From positions 124,001 through 188,000 of the forward strand of contig OX637620.1 in the NCBI GenBank assembly GCA_951802195.1: DNA of 64,000 bases, written 5' to 3'. Numbering within the stretch: the first letter of the stretch is position 1; each line of letters starts with the position of its first letter. The stretch comes from Tausonia pullulans. Taxonomy: Eukaryota; Basidiomycota; Tremellomycetes; Cystofilobasidiales; Mrakiaceae. Positions 37,478 through 50,642 of the stretch are shown one piece after another. The translations under genes were made by a program, and so were the position numbers. The notes under the pieces were generated by a model. The model was not told the DNA's origin. It saw only the letters and a list, made by a program, of their open reading frames with translations, and did no database searches.

Positions 37478-40163
37478 TCAGTTGACCTCGGCGAATCGCC
37501 TGAGACCCTCGAGAGCCTCGCCGGAGAGCTCTTTGAACTTGATGACAAACTCGGTTTGGGCGATGACATCGGCGCTATGATTGTAGATACCCTCGAGTCA
37601 GTATCCGGCGATTACGCTGAGAATTGATGATATGAAATGAACGCACATCGTGTCGGCTTTGAGCTTGTTGATCCGGTGCACAAGCTTACCGTGCCTAGGA
37701 GTGGGCACACGGTCAGTTAGCGGAGGGCAATTGAGAGCAAAGGAGAAGGACTACCTACTCGATCTTGAGTGTCTCGACCTTGGATTCGGCCGCGAGAAGG
37801 GCCTGGCGCGAGTGGGCGCGGGTCGAGGAGATCTCGTGCTCGAGAGAGTGCTGCTGCTCAGCGAGGGCGGCCGATTCCGAGTACGCGTCCTGACGAAATG
37901 AAATAATTTTGTTAGTGCTGATGATCTGAGCCAGAGAAGGAAGAAACAAGCTGCCCACACTCCTCGCCCCCTCGGCCAGCTCGCTTGTCATCTTGACCCT
38001 GCCTGCCTGGAGCTCCGCTTCCTCCTTGAGCTCTTCGACCACCTGAAGTAGTCGGTCGAGCTCGTCCTCCACTCGAATGATGCGATCTTCAACCGCCGTC
38101 GTTTCCGCACGCTTGGCCTCAGCGAACCTACCCAGAGCGGGCCTAATATCCCTCGCGACGTCCACACCCCCGAGCATGGCGAGCGCCGTCTCCTGCTTTA
38201 GGTCGAGCTCGAGGGAGAAGTCCATCTCCTCATGCGGGTGCGGCGCCCTAGGAAGAAGACCTAACTTGAACGCGCCCGTCGTGTACTCCGCGACCAGGGC
38301 CTCGAGCGCGTCCCCACGCTTGGAGACGGCCATCTCGCGCTCGTGGTAGCCGCGCTGCTCATGAGCGACCTTGGCTTGGAGCTCGACGAACGACCGAGTG
38401 AGCGACTCGCGGTCCGAGGTCATCCGAGAGACTTCCTCGGGCGAGAGACCCTGCTGCTTAACAGCGAGGAGGACGGACGCCTTCTCTGACCGGAGATTGG
38501 CCGCCTCGGCCTCTGTAGTGAATACAAGCAGGAATGAGACGGGGTCAACTCGTTTGCTTGGGAGTGAAGGATGCTCGTTACTACGCACGAAGCTGAGCAA
38601 TTGTGTCGGACATCTCGGTGTTGGACCGAGTCAACTTGTCACGCTTCTTGCCCTGGTGGGTCAGGAGGTTGACAAATTTCTCCTTGTCGGACGAGTACTT
38701 CTGGAATTCATCGTTGAGGAGCACGAGTGGGTCCTGTGATTGGTCAAGGGAAGGGAAGTGAATCACTTTGAAAAACAGCCATCAGAAAAAGAGAGACGAC
38801 AGACGAACCTGACTCGAAGCCAGCTGTTTGTGCTCGTTCCGAAGCTCAATGACAATCTGCTCCAGGTCCTCGGCGTCCTTGTACCACGATTCAAACTTGC
38901 GCTCTGTTTGATCATCATCGATGGATCAGCGGCGGTCATCCATCCCTTCAGAACAGCAGGTAGGGGCTCACCGAAATTGTCGACGAGCATCTGGTCCTCC
39001 TCCGGGAACTCTTCAGCTCCGTCTGACCAACGAGTATAGGCGCGAGCGGTGTAGTCGAAGAGGAAAAGTTCGTAGAGCGAGGGAGCGTCAAGCGGGATGG
39101 CATCCGCTGGAAGCAGCTCGTAGTCGGCGTAGACCTGGCAGTCGAGCCAGTTCTGCTTGACCTGGAGAATGAAGGTGCAAAGAAATGTCGTCAACAAGAG
39201 AATAAGGCTAGAGTTGACCTTGACAGGAGCCCACCTGCGAGAGATCGACGAGCCACATGAGCATCGCCAGCAGATGCGGCCACTGGGTAGGGCTGCCTGG
39301 GGCACTGAGGGCCGTCCTACTGAGACCGTCGACAGCTGGGTACCGGATGTCCTTGAGCAATGAGATGCATTCCTCCTCAAACTTCTTGCCGCCCTTGCCA
39401 AACTGGTAGTCTTCGTCGATAGCGCATCCGTAAAGAAAGCGGAACATCTGCTGGAATTCAGACTGCGTTGGTGAAGAAACGCTCCTGCTTGTAATTTGGG
39501 GTGCCCGGGGAGAGCGAATGAAGAAATCCAGGACAGCCTGTTGGCACGACGATATGAAGAGTTTGTCCTTGACTGGTCGGCTGTCGCGCTGGCCGCCTGT
39601 AAGCGTCGACGAGAGCCCGGACGAGGAGCCGCCCATGATGCCACCGCTGGAGGCACCGTTGGGCGTGATGGCCGAGGTCCTGCCAGCGGCGACCGAGGAT
39701 CGTCGCATTGTGCTGCGAGAGAGAGGCAGATGTCGCGTCAGAGTGCCCGCCGTCTCTTACGGATGCCTTCGCGGGCGCGCGTCGTCCATCTAGCTCACCT
39801 CGCCCCTCCTCCTTGTCTCGGTGTACGGCCGTGGCCGTACATGCCTCCATCCCCCCGCGAGCCACTGGCTGGTCCACCCCCACCGTAAATGCTCTCTCGC
39901 GGCCCTCCGCCCGTTGCGCGGCGACTGCTCTGGCCCATGGACCCAAGTCCCCCTCCTCCTCCTCTCTCCTGCGACATCGACTGGCTATTAAGGCTAGTCT
40001 GCGCTCGCTGAGGCGGAGCGGCGAGCGAGGCACGGCTCTTGGCTGAACGGATGACCGGGTTGGCCTTCATGGCCGAAGGCGGCAGCGGGATCGACGACAC
40101 GCCGGGCGGCTGGGGATAGGGATTCGATTCCGCGAGATGAGTACGGCGCCTGTCGGAGGCCAT
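37478..40163 (-). CDS. NDC80: Kinetochore protein NDC80/HEC1
   Basis: A basic, Gly/Ser-rich N-terminal tail (MASDRRRTHLAESNPYPQPP) precedes the calponin-homology head: DSRPVKDKLFISSCQQAVLD, SPTQSEFQQMFRFLYGCAID, KKFEEECISLLKDIRYPAVD, PTQWPHLLAMLMWLVDLSQ. A loop (YELFLFDYTARAYTRWSDG) and a long coiled coil follow (ERKFESWYKDAEDLEQIVIE to the 37.8 kb exons), and the product ends KFKELSGEALEGLRRFAEVN. Family role: with Nuf2, Spc24 and Spc25 it links centromeres to microtubules; the basic tail is the Aurora-B-regulated microtubule contact. Exon count is about ten. Confidence 0.93.
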
Positions 40164-40476
40164 GGGTTTGATGGGGAGTGGATGCGTGAATCTATGGGAT
40201 GGGCGGGGCGAAGGCGGCGGAGGTTAAAGTGGGTGAGGGAAGGGGGGACGACGCGAAAGGAAAGTCAACATCGGGTCGCTTCTCCCCGTTAGCAGCGAGG
40301 CAGGGACGCGTCGATCTGAACGCCTCAGGCTCACAAGGGTAAAGCGGTGCTCGAACGCGGACGCCGACGGGGACGACCGTCATCAACGTCGGCGTCCCCC
40401 CTAGCTTCGCCTCGCCCGTGACCGTCGCATCCTCATCCACATCCATCCTTCCTCGCTCCGCCGAACCCAGCCAGTC
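40164..40476. promoter_or_regulatory. Divergent promoter of NDC80 and the HSL-family lipase
   Basis: The 313-bp spacer separates two head-to-head start codons. No TATA-like element stands out. The lipase side may include extra upstream coding sequence if a more distal start is used. Confidence 0.4.
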
Positions 40477-43400
40477 ATGGGTCTCTCCGGTCCAGAGGTC
40501 GTCATATCGAACATTCCGGTTGTCTTAGGCACACTCTTTCGCCGTGAGCCCCTCAGGTGCCTGCTTGGTCGAACGGGCTCTCCCAAGCTGACCTATCCCT
40601 CCCTCGGGCTAGACTACTTCAACAAGAAGGGCACCCTCAAGGACTCGCAGGCCCGCGAGGAGCTCCTCTTCGACGAGGCCTTCACGTGAGTATCGCCCAG
40701 GGTCATTCAAGCACAACAAGGAGTCCGGTCCAGACAGGCTGACGACGCACGGCCGGCCGGACGGAAACTTACAACGACGCGTTCACTAAGCGTCATGAAG
40801 AGCTTCCTCGAGATCTCGACCAAGTATGTAACTCTCGCCTCTTGCTGGCCATGGTATCGTGTATCGGTTTATGCACCTGCACAGCCCTGGAAGACTTGCC
40901 ACCGCTCCCTCTTCTCTGGTGCTCCCCGGCCGCCGAGCGGCCTTCCTGGGAGCCAGGATGACGAGATATCGTTGAGCACTATGCCGGCTGCGTATGAGCT
41001 CTGCTCTTTCTCCATCCCTCTTTCTCATATCCTCCCGATCTGCTGAGTAAAGCTGGGGATATTCGGATAAGCGAGCCCCAAGCGTGCGGGATATCTTCCG
41101 AGCCTTTCTCTCGCGACGCTCGGGCTTCCCCGCTCGTCATCGTCCGCCCGCTCCTATATTATACAGGCGTCACTTATTGATACCTCGGACTCACTTTCTT
41201 GCACCTCACCAGAAACACCGTCGAGGGTGCGTTCATCATCTTTTGCTCCTCGCACTGCTCCTCGACTCACCACCTCTTCTTCCCAGACCTCCAGCAGTTC
41301 TCGAACGCGCACATGCCCTCTCCCCCGACCGTCCTCGTTCTCCCTCTCCTCATCCCGCTCTCAGTTTGCCACGACGCCGCCAAGCACCTCATCGATGCTC
41401 TCGGCGGACCAGAGGCGGCGCGCTCGATCGTTGGCGGGACGGAGTGGTGGCAGGTCCGAGGCGAGCGCGGGGTTCGAGGCGAGTGGATCGCCATGAGGAG
41501 GGACTGGAGAGAACGAGAGAAAAAGGAGGAGAGCCACCGAAAGAAGTGGAAGGCTGAGAGGGAGAAAGAAAAGGACAAGGACAAGGAGGAGAGGCCTCTC
41601 ACTGAAGAGGAGTTGGGCAAGGAGTACGAGAAGGAGAAGATGGACGAGATGCGTGAGTGGCGCGTCCCATCTGGCACTTCGCCCCCCTGGCTGACCATGG
41701 GAAGGACGGTCACTATAGGTTGCATGCTATACATCCATGGGGTGCGCATTCAAGTCTTGCCTTTATGTTCGCCATTAAGCTGACTCCTCCTCTTTTCAGG
41801 GCGCCTACTACTGGGGATCAAGTGAGTCGCATCCCTCCTTCTAATCCCATCTCTCTCGCCTGATATAGTGTATCGCTTTCTCCGCCTCAGTTAACACCCA
41901 TCGCTACACAATCTGGCGGTACGCGCGCAAGATGAAGGGTCGAGCCTTTGCGGTGAACTACGTGCGCATTGGAACATGTGAACAGCGCGGGCCCTTCCTT
42001 GATCTTCCTGACATTTCTATCTCATAGCGCAAAGCTCCACAATACCCTTTCCCGTGCGCGCTACAAGACTGTCTTGCCGCCTGTCAGTTGTCTCAAGACC
42101 CGTATAGTCTCTCCGTTCCATGCTGTGCCCGATCTGACCTGTCCCTTTCTCGTCAGACCTTTACCTCCTCAACCCTCCGCCTGGTGCCAAACACGCCCCG
42201 ATTCCGCCCTCGCAAATCGTCTTTGCGGGTGATTCGGCCGGCGGAGGTCTCGTCCTCGCCCTCCTCCAGGTCATCCGCGACACGGGCCTGCCAATGCCCT
42301 CAGGCGCAGTGGCAATTAGCCCGTGGTGCGATCTGACGCATTGCTTCCCGAGCGTGATGGAGAACTTTGCGACAGTGAGCGAGCGCCAGGGGTTGTCTCA
42401 CCGTAGAAAGTTGACTGATCGTCTGCTCCTTCCTCCGTATCTAGGACGTTATGCCTCCCTACGGCTTCATCCACGTATTCCAAGTGTCTCCTCCAAACTA
42501 GCTCGTCTTTCCCCACCCTGATCCTTCGTCTCTCTCACAGAAACCCTCGACCCTCTGGCCCCCCCCTGCTCCCGAACTCTCTGCAAAGGTCCATGGCACT
42601 ATCCGCGAGAAGGTCCGTGAGGCGGCCGACCGTGTCCGCGCGTCTACTTCCTCACTCCACGGCGGCAAGCCCGTCGCAACGCCCAAGGGATCGAATGATC
42701 AGACTCACAAGAGTATGGAAGAAGAGACGGAGGGTAATGACAAGGAGGAGGAGAACACGACCCGAGGGGACACCATCATCGACGAGAAGAGGCAAGGTTC
42801 GCTCTCGGACCCACCGCCTGGAGCAGCCACGCTTGCTCACTCCCCCCCAGTGTCCTCAAATGGCGAAAGCGACGACGAGAACGACGAAGAGAACGACGAG
42901 GGTGGAACCGGCTACTCCCGGAAGACGACTTCGCAGGGCGACACCCTCCTCGAGCGGCCCTCGGTCTCGGCGGACGGCAAAACGACCAAGGCTTCAGCTT
43001 CTGAGCAGCTCCACCCGCTCACGGAGGGGACTGGGTCCGTCGAAGACGCTCACAAGCGGCCGCCGGCGACCGAGGACGAGGCGCGGCAAGCGAGGCAAAG
43101 ACATCAGAACATCGCGGATCCGCAAGATGCGAAGAGGAACGGAAAGCTCGTTCTCGACGTGGATGGGAAGCGGGTCACGATTGTGCGCGTCTCATCTTCT
43201 TTCTCGCCAAATTCTCCAATGCTAACCATCTCCCCGAGGCGTGGGATTAAAATTTAGCGAGGCCAGATCCAACTTTACACGACGAACGACCTCCTCTCGC
43301 ATCCCTACGTCTCGCCCGCGCTTGGGTACCTAGGCGGTCTCTGCCCCTTGCTCGTCATTGCCAGCGACAAGGAGCTCCTTCGGGACGAGATTGTCTACGT

Positions 43401-45680
43401 GTGAGTCGTCTTATGCTCAACCGCCAACCGGACCTGGATGCTGAAGAATTCATGGCTCATCAGCGCGCACAAGGCCGCCCATCCCGAGCGTTATCCTGTC
43501 CGAGACCACGTTAAAGCGATGCTTCCGAATCTCAAGGGCATCGAGGACCGATTTGGACCGACAAAGGTCCACCTTCAGATCTACGATGGTCAGCCGTTGT
43601 TCCTACCCTGCCCTCATCATTCCTGCGTGCCAATTCGCTCATTCTGCTCCTCTAAAAGAGGTTTGCCATGTCCTCCCCCTTTACTCAATGACGACGCCGG
43701 CAAAGTACTGCTTCCGATGTGCGGTCTTTGCTCTTTGCTCTGCCACTGCGTCATTCACTGATTCGAGTCATCCTCCTACCAGCCATCGCAAATTTCTGCA
43801 AGTTTGTCACTGGTCCCCATATCTCGGACGCTGAAATCCCAGGCACACCCGTCTCGGGCTCCCGCGTCCGACCGGACGTTGGGCCCGAGTCCCTCTTCGT
43901 CGATTCTGCAACGCCCTCCCGGTCTGCCTCACCCGGGCTTACTCCTGTGACCTCAACAACGGGGGACGTTGGTTCTTCATCCAGCACAGGGCCGTCCCGC
44001 CGGGCTTCGTTCGACGCAATTGCCACCGCTGCAACTCCTGCGGTTAGAGGAAGCGAGAAGCTTGAGCCGTTTACCTTGCCCGAAAGGAGCGGGACCACAG
44101 CCGGCAGCGCGTCGATAGCCACGACGGCGAAGCCAGATTCGAGCTCGGCAGGCGATGGACCTGACACAGCAGGTCACCCGGCTGTGTATGCTATCGGAGA
44201 GGTAGGTTCCTGGTCAGCTGATTGGTTGGCCTCATTCAGACCTCTTGATGGCTGACCTCGCTTGCACTCAGGGCGACCCATTCAACGTGCCCAACGCGGG
44301 CAGGACGGGAATGATCCGCGAGCGCGTCTCGACACGCGGTGTCATTCGTCCACTCGAGCCCGAGGAGGACATCAAGGGTCTGCATATGCCAGAGGAGGAG
44401 ATCGGGTGAGTCGGTCGTCGAATCTCGAGCTTGAGCTCGGATGTTGGTTGCTTACTTACGCCTGAGTCAGCATGATCAAAGAGCTCCCTGCGAAGCGTTA
44501 CCTCACAGGCCAGGGTCTCTGGGACAAGAAATACAAGTCAGTGGGCTGCTTTTAGAGACCGTTATTGTTTAATCGCATCTCTGACACGTCAAGCTCCCTT
44601 GGATCTCGTCAGGCGTGCGGCTAAGACGGTCGAGCACCACCGGAAGCGCAACCTAGAGAAATCGCGCAAGGACGGGATGAAGCTCATCCAGGCGTGGACA
44701 GAAAAGGCTGAAAAGGGCATCCTTAAGGAGGACATCGAATGTGGCGAGGAGGAAAAGTTTGTGATTGAGAGCCCAAGATGGAGCTGGAACTGGGCGCTCA
44801 AGTGAGTTGTGGTCGGGCTGCCGTCAGAGGAAAGGCTTAATGCTGATGCTGACTTTTATCTTTTCTACAGAAACGAGCACCCCCCGCCGAGTGCTGTTGT
44901 CTCGAGGTGAGCTGTGTTTCCCCTTGGCTGAACTCAACCATCCATGCTGACCGAAGCATCTGTCGTCATTTCCCGATAGGCGTGACACGGTAAGAACTCC
45001 GTGTTTTACCCGTCAACCATCGCATGTGCTGATCGAAAGCGTTTCTCGCACTTTCAGGGAGAGGCCCGCAAACTTGCTCGAATCGCCGACCACGCCGATG
45101 ATTCGCACACGAAGCTCGGAGGTGCCAACCTCTGGTTTGTCGGCTTCTCTTTTGTCTCCCTCATTCTCCTCTCCTGGGACTCAGCTTCTCTCTCAATTTC
45201 AGGTCCCACGCCATGAATCTACTCACCCCGTCCACCACTTCGGCTCCCGAACGCCGTAAAGCGCCTACCAAGAGTGCCTCGACGCCCGACCCCGTCACCC
45301 CCGCTGCTGGTCCCTCCACTGTCCCCAAGTCGAAGATCAAAGGCACCGCAGTCGACAGCGTCAAACGCTCCGAAGGAGCTGAGAAACCCGAGCGAAGCCA
45401 CTCGGCGCCCGTCGGCCATTCAGCGCCATCGACGTCATCCTCATTCTCATCCCGAATCACGCCGAGCTTCCTGCGGTTCTCCGGCCGCTCCTCGTCGCAC
45501 ACGACGAGTGCCATCACCTCGGACGGGGAGGAGGAGCAGTTGCCGCACCCAACGCCATTGGCATCGGTCGCAAAACCCGTCGTGCCGGGGCCAAGGTTTG
45601 TGGCGGAACCGGAGGGCACTGTTGTCGAGCCGAGCGTCCCATCGGGAGGTTTGAAGCTCGGCAAGGTTGTGAATCAGTGA
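40477..45680 (+). CDS. Hormone-sensitive-lipase-family alpha/beta hydrolase with long low-complexity insertions
   Basis: Many exons give an HSL-type hydrolase. The oxyanion motif is assembled across an intron near 41740-41830 (YIHG/GAYYWGS), followed by [20 protein letters not shown]. The nucleophile elbow is [20 protein letters not shown] with the Ser codon at 42234. The acid block is [19 protein letters not shown] (about 43350-43400). The His lies in [20 protein letters not shown] (about 43660-43720), joined to [11 protein letters not shown]. Between nucleophile and Asp there is an acidic insertion of about 190 residues ([13 protein letters not shown]), and after the His a Ser/Thr-rich one; the C-terminal tail is also disordered. 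The last recognisable piece is KLGGANLW, then a Ser/Pro tail ending KLGKVVNQ. Substrate (sterol ester, acylglycerol or other) cannot be told. Confidence 0.82.
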
Positions 45681-45827
45681 GGTGTATTCCCTTTTCGTAC
45701 TTGCTTCGATCAACTTCAGCGAAATCTTGTTCCTTGAAGGTACCGTTCAACATATACATAGACAGATCCATGCCAACACACGTAGCCAAGGGGCTTGCAA
45801 GTCCATTTTTCCACAGTTTTTATCAAT

Positions 45828-48800
45828 CTACTGGACCCAGAGACTGGCGTTGAGGGGGGTGTTGTCGCTGGCTCCACCGGCGAAAAGGACGAACTGGAAG
45901 GGATGAGAAAAGGGTGAGAATTCGCTTCGAAAGCACCATGGGAAAGAATGCTAGCTAGGCTTACCTCTCCGGGCTCGACGACCCACTTCTTGCGCTCCGA
46001 CCAGAGGCCCATCTCGACGATGGGAACCGTGAGCTTGACGTCCTTGGTCTCGCCAGCCCTGGTGAGGATGATGATAGTAGTCAGCCATAGGCATCAAGGC
46101 AGGCAGATGAGAACAGCCATCGCTTACTTGACGAGGACCTTGGAGAAGGCGATAAGCTGACGGACGGGGGTGACGACCGAGGACCTGTAGAGCAGCGAGT
46201 GGTCAGACAACGCGAAGATGCCGGAGTCGCCAGACAGGAAAACGAGATGGGAGGACCTACCAGACGTCCCTAAAGTAGAGCTGGACGACCTCCATGCCGT
46301 CGCGATCTCCAGTGTTAGTGATCTGAACCGTGACTGCGGGATAAGCTTGAGATGAGTACAAGTGCTGTAATGAAGAGGTCGCAAAGGAAGAAGAGGCCGC
46401 ACCATCAACCTCAGCCGTTTGCGAGACGTTGGCCGCTCCGTTGAGCGAGATGGAGTTGTAGGAAAAGTTCGTGTACGAGAGACCATGGCCGAACGACCAG
46501 AGCTATGGGAGGGGAACCCATGCGTTAGCGCGGCTCTTCAGAAAGAGGAAAGGAGAGTAACATCTAATTACCGGCACGGGCGAGCTGAGCACGTATTGGT
46601 GGCCAAAGACGAGAGTTCCGTTGTCGTACTCCTGTCCAGGGTCATTGTAGCGGGCACCCTTGAGGTAACTATTTGCCGCAGAGTCAGAGAACCCTCCAGC
46701 GCTGAACAAGATACAGGCGACAATTGAAAGGCGGAGACACACTTGTAGTTGACAGGGAGAGTTCCGACATGCCTCGGGGCCGAGATGCTCATCTTGCCAG
46801 AGGGGTTGTAAAGTCCCATAATGGCCTCGGCAATGGAGATTCCTCCCGCCTCACCGGGGTAGAACTGCTGGATCTGTTGGTCGGTGTAGCTCGTCAGCAC
46901 ACGGCCCTTTCTTGAGAAACTCAGACACGTCCCACGAACGATTGCATCGGCGTTCTCGGCAATCCAAGGCTCTGAAGACGAAGAGCAGAAAGCAGTCAGC
47001 CCTTTTGTCCATTGGCTGCAGGAATCTCCCGGTTTAACTCACCGGCGACGGGGCGTCCAGAGACAAAGACGACGACAAGCTTGGTTCCAGTCTTCTTGAT
47101 GGCCTTGACAAGGTTGAGCTGAGCGCCGACGAGTCCGAGGTCGTGGACATCGACGTGCTCGCCGGTGGTCGCGTTCAGACCTAGTCTCCGCTCGCTCAGT
47201 CAGACGCAGCACTCAAGACGCGAACAGCAGCGCTCGATAGACTCACCGGCCCAGAGCTCATTCTGATCACGCGTCCAGGTTCCAACCATGACAACAGCGA
47301 CTGAAGCACATTAATGGTGGTCAGAACGCTCAGGATGATGATCGATCTATGGTTGGATCAAGGGACGCACCATCGGCACCGGTCGCAGCGGCGATGGCCT
47401 CGTCGAAGCCGCTCTCGTCGTTCGACCAACGCTTGCAACCCTCGGCATACTTGAGGGTGATTCCGGTGTCGTTGGCAATCGAATTGAAGCCGTCGAGAGG
47501 AGACTTGGAAAACTGTGGGACAGCGAGTCAGGGCTGACTGGGAACCAAAATGAAGTCGAAACTCCGCACCGAAGCCGCGGGAGGGAAGACGTAGTCTCCA
47601 AGCTGGAAAAGGAAACATCAGTGCATCAGCAGGAAACCTTCAGATGAGTAATCATCAACCTAAGGGAGCTCACAGTGGTCTGCCCAGCCTGGGGACCAAT
47701 CAGGGCGACGGTGGCACCGTTTTTGACGGGAAGGACGCCATTGTTTTCGAGGATGACGATGGACTCGTCGTCCATCTGCTTCTCAATGGCAGCGGTCTCC
47801 GCAGTCCTGTCGTAGAGCTAGGTTGATTGGGAATAACTGTCAGCTACTTGAGCTTTACCGAGGTACCACTATGCAATTCTCACAGTCCAGTTCGCGTAAG
47901 GGTACGGGTTCTCGAAGAGGCCGAGCTCAAACTTGACACGAAGGAGCGTGGCGACAGTGCGGTCCTGACGAATGGGGGCGTCAGGTTCTGTCTACCAAGA
48001 GACACGACACATCGATGGCTCACAATGTAGGTCTCGTTGACAGTGCCCTTGTTGACCTGGTCCTCGAGCGTGAAGAAAGTGTAGGTTCCGCCGCCCATCT
48101 CGCCCGACATACCCTGAAGGCGGCGCAGACGGACGAAGAGGGCTCGTCAGCCCTGTGGTCACACAAAATTCGATCAATCTACGTACATCCTCAATGGTGA
48201 GCTTAGCACACTCTTCCCTCGACGATGCAACACCGTGGAGAGTCATGAGGTTGTCGACGGCGCCGGCGTCGGTTGTGACGAAGTTCTTCCATCCCCACTC
48301 CTCACGAAGAATCTCCTGGAGGATGTGGTACGACGCAGAGACCGCATACCCATCGAAACTGTTGTAAGAGCTCATTATTGTAAGAGCTGGATAAAAATTT
48401 AGCGATAGACTCGTGAAAGATCAGAAGTGGAAGGCGCGCACAGTCCATGCAAGCGTGGTGGAAGGCCCTGAGGTAGACGCTGCGAAGCTGACGCTCTCCT
48501 CCGTGAACAGGAGCAAGGTTAAGCCCATTCTCTGGTGTAGCAAAAGCTGCAAAGTGCTGTACAGTTCAAAGTATGGTTAGAAATGCTGTTGAGGCTCGCT
48601 CAGAGTCGGCACCACACTTACCTTGCAGCTGTGTGGGCGGGGGGGGGGGGGGGCAAGAACACGGGGGCGGACGGTCAGGCAACATGGAACAACTACACTC
48701 TGTTTTGCCTCAAGACTTACGTAGCGGCCGCCTGCTTCTTGACGCTCTCGTGAGTGCCGAGACGGCGTCCGTTCTGGATACCGTCGACAAAGGCCTTGCC

Positions 48801-50077
48801 CATGAGGGAGACGAGGCGCCAATCCTGACAAGTTCAAGGACGAGCAACGTCAGTGATCGGTCTCACAACGTGGAATCAAGACAGCGACTAACTTCTGAGA
48901 AGGTCTCTTCGACACGGCCGAAACGCTGCTCGAGGGCAAGGTCAAGGACGGGAGCGAAGAGGTGAGGGATGCCGAGTGCGGTCGCCTCAGAAGCGAACGT
49001 GGCGGCGGAGCGCTCCATAAGCTCCGGGTTGAAGGAGCATCCCATGGCGATAGGAGAGGGAAAGATGGTTCCGTTACTAAACACATACTATGTCAGTAGG
49101 GATGATTAATTTGAGGACAGGATCCACTAAGACTGACTCGATGAAGCCCTGGTAGCAAAAAGACAGGTGTGGACACGTCAATCAGTAGCCGAGCACTTGA
49201 TACCTTCAGGAACGGCTATTTGACTCACATGCAGGCCCTCGGTCTGCATCAGTGCAGGGATACCAAGAGTGGTGTTCTCCATCATGTACTTCTGAGCCTC
49301 GGTGATGGCCCAGACAAGCTTCTCGCGCTGTTGAAAGGGGGGCTATGAACTCAACGATGCCTGCCGTGTGTCATCGTTGATAGGTCACGTACGTTCATCT
49401 GCGAGCATCGTAGAGCGAAGTGTCAGCCCATCTCTCCATACTCTCCTGATCAGCAGGTAAGAGCTTACCTCGTTGGGAAGGCCAGTCCAGAGCTGGGTTG
49501 TTAAAAAGGGGAAAGGGGGGGGGGGGGGAGGAGGGGGGAGGGGGGCAGAGTCAGACAAAGGAGATCAAAGAGACGATCTCAACTAGCCTCCCACCTGTCC
49601 ACCGCGCCGGCTGGCCTCGAGGATGAGCCCAGTTCTGTTGAGTTCGAGATCCGTATTGGTGACGTTCAGGAATTGCCGAATGTCGCCTACAAGATGTCCG
49701 AGTCAGCCCGTCAGCACTGTATGCATGCTTGCTCTGGGCTACACTCACCCTGAGTGATCTGGGAGATCTTCTCAGCAAGCGTCATTCTTGGGATAAGGTC
49801 TGCAACGCGCTCATCGACCGAAGCAGTTGGGTCTTTGTAGAGCGGGGTATCGTTAAAGTTGCTAAGACAAGCAGGATTCTGGTCAGCGGATATCTTCATA
49901 AGGACTTTCGAGGTGAAGAGGAAGGCCGATAGACCGAATGGCTCTCGCTCTCCGTTGACAGCATCGAACCCCATCGATTATTATCGCGATGGCTGAGACT
50001 CACCGACGAGGAGGTGTCCACGACGCAGCCGCCGACCCGGCGAGGGCAAAGATAGGAAGAGAGGCGAGCACGAGCAT
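45828..50077 (-). CDS. Secreted glycoside hydrolase family 3 enzyme (beta-glucosidase/xylosidase)
   Basis: Exon 1 (ATG at 50077) encodes [20 protein letters not shown], a signal peptide, followed by an intron. The GH3 N-terminal barrel reads [60 protein letters not shown] (with ALGIPH), [32 protein letters not shown] and [12 protein letters not shown]; the D of TTDAGAVD is the predicted nucleophile. The C-terminal sandwich has [20 protein letters not shown] and [21 protein letters not shown] fibronectin III-like domain ends the protein ([15 protein letters not shown] ... [16 protein letters not shown]). Several NxS/T sites fit secretion. About sixteen introns are implied. Specificity is not determined by sequence here. 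Confidence 0.9.
48639..48653 (+). repeat. G15 homopolymer in a GH3 intron
   Basis: Fifteen consecutive G on the plus strand, C on the coding strand, lying in an intron of the glucosidase gene. Confidence 0.9.
49515..49528 (+). repeat. G14 homopolymer in a second GH3 intron, followed by G-rich DNA to 49546
   Basis: Fourteen G followed by further GA-interrupted G runs. On the coding strand this is a C-rich intron interior. Confidence 0.9.
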
Positions 50078-50642
50078 GCTAGCTTGAGGAAATGGTTGTT
50101 GAGAGGTCAAGGTCGAAAGAAAAATGAACCGAGCAAGGAAATCAAGACGACGATGGAGCAAACCACTGAGGTCCGATCAGCCCCTTTGTTGTGCGAGTGC
50201 GCTGTTTGAAGCATCGGAGTCGCTTGAACATTACCCCTTTGGTGCTAACCGAGAGGCTTCGGTGAATTATCGGCTGGCCCAGAGGACCTTCACGACTCTT
50301 ATAAGGGTCAGGTGGGCAGGAGCACAGAAGAAGACTACGCGAAAGAGACCGTCGGACTGGCGCAGGTGGCTCGGGCCGGAGATGTCCCGGCACGCAGAAG
50401 AAAGCGAGCTAGTGATGTACGGAGTCTGAAGCGCAAGAGTGTTTTTTTTTTCATTCACAGAGGCAGGACAGTGAACGGGCCGAGGCTGAGGGGATCAACC
50501 AGCGTGCAATTCTGTGGGGTGAAGTGAAAAAGATGAATGGATGGAACTGCGATGCGATCTTCACCCTCCAACCCTCCCGCCCGAACCGCGGCGGCCGGAA
50601 ATTCTCCCTCCGATCTCATTTGTCGCCCCGCCGCCTACCTCA
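50078..50642. other. Intergenic: GH3 promoter and TAF7 3' flank
   Basis: No gene is supported; a plus-strand 101-codon frame here has no recognisable feature. A ttataa at 50299-50304 lies about 220 bp upstream of the GH3 start and could act as a core element, but this is only a sequence match. An ACCCCTTT at 50235 resembles a stress or carbon-regulatory motif; unproven. Confidence 0.35.

Noticed and set aside
50124-50429. Plus-strand 101-codon frame upstream of GH3
   Set aside because: Overlaps the GH3 promoter, no recognisable sequence.
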